From: Clostridium intestinale DSM 6191
GTDB lineage: Bacteria; Bacillota; Clostridia; Clostridiales; Clostridiaceae
Direction: 5' to 3'
Assembly (NCBI RefSeq): GCF_900130055.1
Contig: NZ_FQXU01000003.1
Coordinates: forward strand, 89,627-153,626
DNA: 64,000 bases
Below the pieces are notes generated by a model. The model made no database searches. It saw only the letters and a list, made by a program, of their open reading frames with translations, and was not told the DNA's origin. Positions 58,379 to 64,000 of this stretch are shown here, piece by piece; positions within the stretch are counted from its first letter, which is position 1, and each line of letters begins with the position of its first letter. The translations under genes and the position numbers were made by a program.

Positions 58379-58455
58379 TTAACTTTTCTTAACAATTATC
58401 TAATATTACTTAACATCAAACTAATAACAGGTTAACTTTTAATGTTTATTATATT
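58379..58455 (+). promoter_or_regulatory. Pho-box-like direct repeat array upstream of pstS
   Basis: TTAAC-type hexamers recur at 58379 (TTAACT), 58389 (TTAACA), 58410 (TTAACA) and 58432 (TTAACT), with weaker CTAATA-like units at 58400 and 58421. All are on the same strand with a 10-11-bp period. This is the layout of PhoP/PhoB boxes. A TATATTA-like -10 lies near 58450. Binding by the adjacent response regulator is inferred. Confidence 0.78.
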
Positions 58456-58519
58456 ATTTGTAAGGAATAATAAATGCATAGAAAGAAATAAACATGAAAG
58501 AATCTTTGGAGGTTAAAAG

Positions 58520-59413
58520 ATGAAAAGAAGAGGTATAAAGTTAGCTATTTTAGGATTATCATTAACAATAGGATTAGGAGCTTTTGCAGGTTGCTCAAAA
58601 GGGACTGACAATTCAACTCCAGATAAGAAAAATTTAAGTGGAAGTATAACATTATCAGGATCATCTGCTTTATTACCATTAATAGAAGCTTCAGCAGAAC
58701 CATTCCAAGATGAAAATCCAGATGTTACAATTAATGCACAAGCTGGTGGATCAGGTCAAGGATTAACTCAAGTGTCAGAAGGTTCAGTAGATGTAGGAAA
58801 TTCTGATGTGTTTGCAGAAGAAAAATTAGATGCTGCTAAAGCAAAAGAGTTAATAGATCATAAAGTTGTAGCACAAGGTTTTGCAGTTGTTGTAAACAAA
58901 AACCTTAATGTAACTAATTTAACAAAACAACAAATTCAAGATATATTCTCTGGTAAGGCTAAAAACTGGAAAGAAGTTGGAGGACCAGATAAAGAAATAA
59001 TTATAGTTCATAGACCAAGTTCATCAGGAACTAGAGCTACATTCATCAAAACAATTCTTGATGGAAAGAAAGAATTAGAAAATGACCAAATAGGTGTAAC
59101 TCAAGAAAGTAATGGTGCAGTAGTTAAAGCTATGGAAAACTCAGATGGAGCAATAAGTTATGTAGGGTTAGCTTACTTAAATAGTGATGAAGCTAAAAGC
59201 AAACTATCAGCAGTTAAAATTGATGGCACTGAAGCTACAGTTGCTAACATAACAACAGGTAAATATCCATTCTGGGCATGGGGACATATGTATACAAAAG
59301 GTGAACCAAATGAAATCTCAAAAGCATTTATTGATTATATAACAAGTGATGCAAATAAGAAAATTGTTGAAAAGCAAGGATATATCAGTGGAGCTGAAAT
59401 GAAGGTTAAATAA
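58520..59413 (+). CDS. pstS: Phosphate ABC transporter substrate-binding lipoprotein
   Basis: Predicted 297-residue periplasmic-type phosphate-binding lipoprotein. The signal peptide ends in a lipobox (GAFAGC, Cys near residue 25). Phosphate-binding segments are LSGSSALLPLIEASAEPF, QAGGSGQGLTQVSEGSVDVGNSD and HRPSSSGTRATF. It is the first gene of pstSCAB-phoU, with Pho-box-like repeats upstream. A GC-rich hairpin after the stop may set PstS above the permease level. Confidence 0.96.
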   Translation: MKRRGIKLAILGLSLTIGLGAFAGCSKGTDNSTPDKKNLSGSITLSGSSALLPLIEASAEPFQDENPDVTINAQAGGSGQGLTQVSEGSVDVGNSDVFAEEKLDAAKAKELIDHKVVAQGFAVVVNKNLNVTNLTKQQIQDIFSGKAKNWKEVGGPDKEIIIVHRPSSSGTRATFIKTILDGKKELENDQIGVTQESNGAVVKAMENSDGAISYVGLAYLNSDEAKSKLSAVKIDGTEATVANITTGKYPFWAWGHMYTKGEPNEISKAFIDYITSDANKKIVEKQGYISGAEMKVK

Positions 59414-59429
59414 TAATCTTAATTCTCCA

Positions 59430-59453
59430 AGGACTGGCAAATGCGCCAGTCCT
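59430..59453 (+). terminator. Attenuating hairpin between pstS and pstC
   Basis: AGGACTGGC (59430-59438) and GCCAGTCCT (59445-59453) form a perfect 9-bp GC-rich stem with a 6-base loop and no T-run. It more likely stabilises the pstS mRNA or attenuates read-through than terminates fully. Confidence 0.72.
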
Positions 59454-59480
59454 AAATTCAGTGAGGGGGAAAGTACAAAA

Positions 59481-60377
59481 ATGGAAGACTCAAAAAATGT
59501 ATTAAAGAAAATTAAAAATGAATATGCTGGAAGAGGATATGCATATTTCTGTGGAGTAATGATAATTATAATTACTCTATCCATCATGATATTTATAGCC
59601 TCAAAAGGAGTTCAAACTTTTATAAAAGATGGAGAGAGTTTAAGTGGATTTTTATTTGGAACAAGATGGAATCCTAGTGGAGATGTTCCACAATATGGTG
59701 CTTTAGTATTTATATTAGGGTCAACATTTATATCTGTTGGAGCAGTCATAATTAGCGCACCTATAGCTATAGCTTTAGCTATATTTATGAATTTAATATC
59801 ATCTAAAATAGGAAAAACTGTACTTCAACCAGTTTTAGAACTATTTGTTGGAATACCATCGGTTGTTTATGGATGGATGGGTATAACAGTTCTTATACCT
59901 CTAATAAAAAATTCTTTCGGTGGACTTGGATTTAGTTTGCTTGCAGGTATTTTAGTACTTAGTGTAATGATATTACCTACAATAGCTTCACTTTCATCTG
60001 ATGCTATTAAAACTGTACCAAGGGAATATTTAGAGGCTTCTTATGGATTAGGGGCAACAAGATGGCAAACAATAATAAAAGTAATATTACCAGCGGGTAA
60101 AAATGGTATATTAACAGGTGTTGTTTTAGGTATTGCAAGAGCCTTTGGAGAAGCATTAGCAGTTCAGATGGTTATAGGAAATACTGCAAGACTTCCATTT
60201 AATTTAACAGAGTCTATGGCAACTCTAACAAGTATTATAACTATGGATATGGCTAATACAGCAGGTGGATCAACATGGAACAATGCTTTATGGACACTTG
60301 CACTTATACTATTAATTATAAGTTTTGTATTTATATTAATAATAAGAAAAATAGGATCTAGAGGTGAAGAGAGATGA
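59481..60377 (+). CDS. pstC: Phosphate ABC transporter permease PstC
   Basis: Predicted 298-residue permease with six membrane segments. The EAA-type loop EYLEASYGLGATRWQTIIKV (about residues 187-206) and SVVYGWMGI match PstC. It forms the channel with PstA. Its end overlaps pstA by 4 bp (ATGA-type coupling). The ATG follows GAGGGGGAAAG. Confidence 0.96.
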   Translation: MEDSKNVLKKIKNEYAGRGYAYFCGVMIIIITLSIMIFIASKGVQTFIKDGESLSGFLFGTRWNPSGDVPQYGALVFILGSTFISVGAVIISAPIAIALAIFMNLISSKIGKTVLQPVLELFVGIPSVVYGWMGITVLIPLIKNSFGGLGFSLLAGILVLSVMILPTIASLSSDAIKTVPREYLEASYGLGATRWQTIIKVILPAGKNGILTGVVLGIARAFGEALAVQMVIGNTARLPFNLTESMATLTSIITMDMANTAGGSTWNNALWTLALILLIISFVFILIIRKIGSRGEER

Positions 60378-61258
60378 GTGCAAAAACGCAAGACAAAATA
60401 GCTACCGTTATTTTATATATAATAGCTTCTTTAGTTGTATTATTATTAGTATCATTTTTCGCAGTTGTTATTTATAGAGGAGCATCTTCATTAAACTTTA
60501 AGTTTTTATTCGGCACACCCAAAACCACTGCGGCTGGTGGTGGAATAGGACCACAATTATTTAATTCAGTTTATATGTTAATAATTTCTTTAATAATAAC
60601 TGTACCTTTTGGTATAGGTGCAGGGATATTCTTAGCTGAATACGCAAAGGAAGGTAGATTTGTTAGGTTTGTTAGATTATCAATAGAAACTATGGCATCT
60701 TTACCATCAATAGTAATAGGTTTATTTGGATTATTGATATTTGTAACCTACTTTGGATGGGGTTATTCTCTTTTAGCAGGAGCTCTATCAGTATCAATAT
60801 TGAATTTACCAGCTTTAGCTAGAGTTAGTGAAACTGCTATAAAGGAATCATCTAAAAAAGTAAAAGAAGCAAGCTTAGGATTAGGAGCTACTAAATGGCA
60901 AACGATAAAAAAGGTAATATTACCTTCTGCAATGCCACAAATATTAACAGGAATAATTTTAGCTTCAGGAAGAATATTTGGTGAAGCAGCTGCATTTCTA
61001 TATACAGCAGGGCTTAGTGCAGGAAGACTTAGATTCTCTAATATAAGCCTTACTAATAATGTATCACCATTTTCATTATTTAAACCAGCAGAAACTTTAG
61101 CAGTACATATATGGAAGCTTAATGCTGAAGGCATAGTTCCAGATGCTGCTAAAATAGCTAGTGGTACATCAGCAGTTTTAATTCTTGCAGTATTATTATT
61201 TAATATTATAGCTAGATTAATTGGAAATGCATTATATAAATCGTATAGTGGAAAGTAG
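60374..61258 (+). CDS. pstA: Phosphate ABC transporter permease PstA
   Basis: Predicted 294-residue permease with about six helices. LPSIVIGLFGLLIFV and the EAA loop KKVKEASLGLGATKWQTIKKV (about residues 160-180) mark PstA. It is coupled by a 4-bp overlap to pstC and followed 9 bp later by pstB. Confidence 0.96.
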   Translation: MSAKTQDKIATVILYIIASLVVLLLVSFFAVVIYRGASSLNFKFLFGTPKTTAAGGGIGPQLFNSVYMLIISLIITVPFGIGAGIFLAEYAKEGRFVRFVRLSIETMASLPSIVIGLFGLLIFVTYFGWGYSLLAGALSVSILNLPALARVSETAIKESSKKVKEASLGLGATKWQTIKKVILPSAMPQILTGIILASGRIFGEAAAFLYTAGLSAGRLRFSNISLTNNVSPFSLFKPAETLAVHIWKLNAEGIVPDAAKIASGTSAVLILAVLLFNIIARLIGNALYKSYSGK

Positions 61259-61267
61259 GAGGAAAAC

Positions 61268-62017
61268 ATGAGTATTATTGAAACAAAAAAATTAAATTTA
61301 TTTTACGGGACTTCACAAGCTTTAAAAGAGGTTTCTCTTCAAATAGACAATAATTCTGTAACAGCCCTTATAGGACCTTCAGGATGTGGTAAATCAACAT
61401 TTTTAAGAACTATAAATAGAATGAATGATTTAATAGATGGTGTAAGAATTGAAGGGGAAGTACTTTTTGAGGGAAAAAACATATATAGCGATTATGATGA
61501 AATATTATTAAGAAAAAGAATAGGGATGGTATTCCAAAAACCAAATCCTTTCCCTATGTCTATTTATGATAATATAGCATATGGCCCAAGAATACATGGA
61601 ATAAAGAACAAAAGTCAATTAGATGAAATTGTAGAAAAAAGTTTACAAGGAGCTGCTCTTTGGAATGAAGTTAAGGATAGATTAAAGAAAAGTGCTTTAG
61701 GACTATCAGGTGGACAACAACAAAGACTATGTATAGCAAGAAGTTTAGCTGTAGAACCAGAAGTGTTATTAATGGATGAACCAACTTCTGCACTTGACCC
61801 TATTTCTACTAGTAAAGTTGAAGAACTTATGGATGAATTAAAAAAGAAATATACAGTAATAATAGTAACACATAATATGCAACAAGCAGGTAGAATTGCA
61901 GATAAAACAGCTTTTTTCTTAAATGGAGAAGTGGTAGAATATGATTTAACAGAGAATATATTCTATAAACCTAGAGATAAAAGGACAGAGGATTATATTA
62001 CAGGAAGATTTGGATAA
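61268..62017 (+). CDS. pstB: Phosphate ABC transporter ATPase PstB
   Basis: Predicted 249-residue ABC ATPase energising phosphate uptake. Walker [10 protein letters not shown] (about residues 36-44), the PstB-typical [20 protein letters not shown], the signature [16 protein letters not shown] and Walker [13 protein letters not shown] are intact. The ATG follows GTAGGAGGAAAAC. Confidence 0.97.
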   Translation: MSIIETKKLNLFYGTSQALKEVSLQIDNNSVTALIGPSGCGKSTFLRTINRMNDLIDGVRIEGEVLFEGKNIYSDYDEILLRKRIGMVFQKPNPFPMSIYDNIAYGPRIHGIKNKSQLDEIVEKSLQGAALWNEVKDRLKKSALGLSGGQQQRLCIARSLAVEPEVLLMDEPTSALDPISTSKVEELMDELKKKYTVIIVTHNMQQAGRIADKTAFFLNGEVVEYDLTENIFYKPRDKRTEDYITGRFG

Positions 62018-62041
62018 AATACTTTAAAAGGAGCGAGAATT

Positions 62042-62698
62042 ATGACAAGAACTTCATCAGATTTAAGACTACAAAAATTACATGATGCAATTATAAAAAT
62101 GGGCAGCATCGTGGAAAAGCAAATTTTTAATTCAGTGGAAGCATTAAAAAATAAAGACATAAAGTTAGCAAACGAAACAATAAAAAAAGATGATTTAGTT
62201 GATGATTTGCAGAAAGAAATAGAAGATGCATGTATAAAGTTTATAGCAACTGAGCAGCCTTTAGCTATAGATTTAAGAAATATATTTACAACTGCTAAGA
62301 TAGTTACAGATTTAGAAAGAATGGCAGATCATGCAGTAGATATATGTAAGATTGCAAAGAAGTTAAAAGAAGAAATATATATAAAGGAACTTAAACACAT
62401 TAGTGAAATGGCTGAGAAAGTTCAAAATATGATAAAAATATCTATAGATGCTTATGTGGAATCAGATGATATACGAGCACTTGAAATTTGCAAGATGGAT
62501 GATGAGGTAGATGACTTATATAAAGCTGTTTTTGAAGAACTACTTCTATTAATGAGTAAAGACCATAATACAATACAACAGTCAGCACAATTCTTATTTG
62601 TATGTAAATACTTGGAGAGAATTGCAGACCATGTTACAAACATATGTGAATGGACTATATATCTTAAAACTGGGAAATATGTAGATTTAAATGAATAG
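62042..62698 (+). CDS. phoU: Phosphate signalling complex protein PhoU
   Basis: Predicted 218-residue all-helical protein with two PhoU repeats. Each carries the metal-binding E/DxxxD signature: DLERMADHAVDICKIAK (about residues 94-110) and YLERIADHVTNICEW (about 190-204). It links PstB activity to PhoR and damps the Pho response when phosphate is ample. It is the last gene of the pst operon, with a terminator immediately after. Confidence 0.96.
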   Translation: MTRTSSDLRLQKLHDAIIKMGSIVEKQIFNSVEALKNKDIKLANETIKKDDLVDDLQKEIEDACIKFIATEQPLAIDLRNIFTTAKIVTDLERMADHAVDICKIAKKLKEEIYIKELKHISEMAEKVQNMIKISIDAYVESDDIRALEICKMDDEVDDLYKAVFEELLLLMSKDHNTIQQSAQFLFVCKYLERIADHVTNICEWTIYLKTGKYVDLNE

Positions 62699-62702
62699 CT
62701 TT

Positions 62703-62728
62703 AAAAAGGGGGCCTAGGCTCCTTTTTT
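62703..62728 (+). terminator. Terminator of the pst-phoU operon
   Basis: AAAAAGGGGGCCTAGGCTCC followed by TTTTTT folds into an AAAAAGG/CCTTTTT stem with an inner GC/GC pair around CTAG. Confidence 0.87.
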
Positions 62729-62793
62729 ATTGACTAAAGTTATTAATTAAGTTAATATTACATAATGAAAGTAAATAATTTAGGAGACTAGAA

Positions 62794-64000
62794 ATGAAAA
62801 ATAAGATTACTAGTGTTGAACCTAATAGTTTGGGAGAAGAACTAGGCATTGAAGTAGGAGATTATTTGGTATCCATAAATGATACTCCGGTTAAAGATAT
62901 CATAGATTATAAGTTTTTAATGAATGATGAATATATAAAGGTTGAAATAGAAAAATCCGATGGAGAAGTTTGGATATTAGAAGCAGACAAAGATATTCAA
63001 GAGGATTTAGGTGTGGACTTTGAGAGCTCTATTATGGATAAAGCAAAAAGCTGCTCTAATAAATGTATATTTTGTTTTATAGATCAACTTCCTGGAGGAA
63101 TGAGAGATACACTTTATTTTAAAGATGATGATTCTAGATTATCTTTTTTACAAGGAAACTTTGTAACTCTCACTAATATGAAGGAAGAAGATATAGATAG
63201 AATTATAAGCTACAGAATAAGTCCTATAAATGTTAGCGTACATACAACTGATCCAAAGTTAAGAGTTCAGATGCTTAATAATAGGTTTGCTGGAAATCTT
63301 TATGATAGATTAAAAAGATTAGCAGAAGCTGAAATTGAGATTAATGCTCAAATAGTTGTAGTGCCTGGAATTAACAATGGAGAAGAACTTAAAAGGACAG
63401 TTGAAGACTTATATAAACTTTATCCTTCAGTTCAAAATGTGGCAGCTGTACCAATAGGAATAACAAAACATAGAAAAGGCTTAAAAGAGCTTGAGATTTT
63501 TAGCAAGGATACAGCTAAAAAAGAAATAGAGGATTTAAAGAAGCTTCAACAAAAGTATATAAAGGAGATAGGAGCTCCTTTTGTTAGACTTTCAGATGAA
63601 TTTTATGTTTTAGCAGAGATGGATCTTCCAGGTGAAGATTTTTATGGAGAATATGATCAGCTAGAAGACGGAATTGGAATGATTACCTTATTTAGAAAAT
63701 ATATTAAAGATTCGCTTAATTACTTAAGCAATAAAAATAAAGGGAGTTTTACAATTGCATCTGGAGTATCTGCATACAAAGAACTTTTATGGGCAAGTGA
63801 AGTTATTAAGGAAGCTAATCCTAATATAATTTTAGACGTTTATGAAATTAAGAATTACTTCTTTGGAGAAACTATTACAGTTGCAGGACTTCTTACTGGA
63901 AAAGATATTATAGAACAATTAAAGGGCAAGATAAAAACTGACTATTTAATTTTATCTAGTAATATGTTTAGAAAAGGTTATGAACTTTCAAATTCAAAAG
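62794..64000 (+). CDS. DUF512 domain protein (PDZ plus radical-SAM-like Fe-S), 5' part
   Basis: The first 402 codons of a gene cut by the window end. Residues about 3-60 form a PDZ-like domain (ITSVEPNSLGEELGIEVGDYLVSI). Then CSNKCIFCFIDQLPGGMRDTL gives a CxxxCxxC cluster motif (Cys about 88, 92, 95) as in radical-SAM-like DUF512 proteins, followed by LYFKDDDSRLSFLQGNFVTLTN and the DUF512 region. The family is widespread in clostridia and of unknown function. ATG 62794 follows TAGGAGAC. The C-terminal third is outside the window. Confidence 0.92.
   Translation, partial: MKNKITSVEPNSLGEELGIEVGDYLVSINDTPVKDIIDYKFLMNDEYIKVEIEKSDGEVWILEADKDIQEDLGVDFESSIMDKAKSCSNKCIFCFIDQLPGGMRDTLYFKDDDSRLSFLQGNFVTLTNMKEEDIDRIISYRISPINVSVHTTDPKLRVQMLNNRFAGNLYDRLKRLAEAEIEINAQIVVVPGINNGEELKRTVEDLYKLYPSVQNVAAVPIGITKHRKGLKELEIFSKDTAKKEIEDLKKLQQKYIKEIGAPFVRLSDEFYVLAEMDLPGEDFYGEYDQLEDGIGMITLFRKYIKDSLNYLSNKNKGSFTIASGVSAYKELLWASEVIKEANPNIILDVYEIKNYFFGETITVAGLLTGKDIIEQLKGKIKTDYLILSSNMFRKGYELSNSK

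Overview
The window looks like chromosomal DNA of a low-GC, spore-forming Clostridium (sensu stricto). It is very AT-rich and has strong AGGAGG-type ribosome sites with frequent TTG and GTG starts. It carries the sporulation set sigK, spoIIGA-sigE-sigG and ymxH, a T-box in front of alaS, and an EtfAB-linked lactate oxidation cluster. This is inferred from gene content; no database was searched.

Layout. (1) 1-350 is a run of 8-bp tandem repeats followed by a duplicated 47-bp unit. (2) About 0.35-13.2 kb is an accessory array: short, mostly unrelated genes, nearly all on the + strand (DUF5071, cytidine deaminase-like, NTF2-like, DUF6440, VanZ, GNAT acetyltransferases, metallophosphoesterase, a broken methyltransferase, condensation-like, YbaK and AlaX editing enzymes). 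They are separated by nine to ten copies of one intergenic element. The element holds a terminator hairpin, a nested inverted repeat whose right end complements the terminator, and then a conserved extended -10 promoter and leader. (3) 13.2-16.8 kb holds decayed gene pieces and an Rpn-family nuclease gene with a LexA-type box upstream. Pieces of this stretch recur at 29.9-32.0 kb. (4) 16.9-20.3 kb has an autoregulated HTH regulator with an ABC exporter (identical operators in both promoters) and two small genes. (5) 20.7-28.4 kb has an MFS transporter behind a putative sigma-54 promoter, then etfB-etfA-lctP-FAD lactate dehydrogenase-acyl-CoA dehydrogenase behind a PdhR/LldR-like operator. (6) 28.4-33.7 kb has an Rrf2-methyltransferase-small protein operon and several membrane genes.

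(7) 33.7-64 kb is conserved core: T-box-alaS-ireB-ruvX-DUF1292-fur, RNase J, ylbF, typA, an O-methyltransferase-U32-udk operon, a penicillin-binding protein, sigK, pilT, a glycosyltransferase, ftsZ, spoIIGA-sigE-sigG, ymxH, nrdR, a YlmD/PgeF protein, a PhoP/PhoR-like two-component system, pstS-pstC-pstA-pstB-phoU behind a repeated Pho-box array, and the first two thirds of a DUF512 protein cut by the window end.

The most unusual object is the repeat-bounded gene array. It behaves like a cassette array: one promoter/terminator frame holds many different cargo genes in one orientation. However, it lacks recognisable integron attC sites and no integrase lies in the window. The neighbouring, possibly SOS-controlled Rpn nuclease and the many truncated genes make recombination between element copies a reasonable hypothesis, not a demonstrated one.
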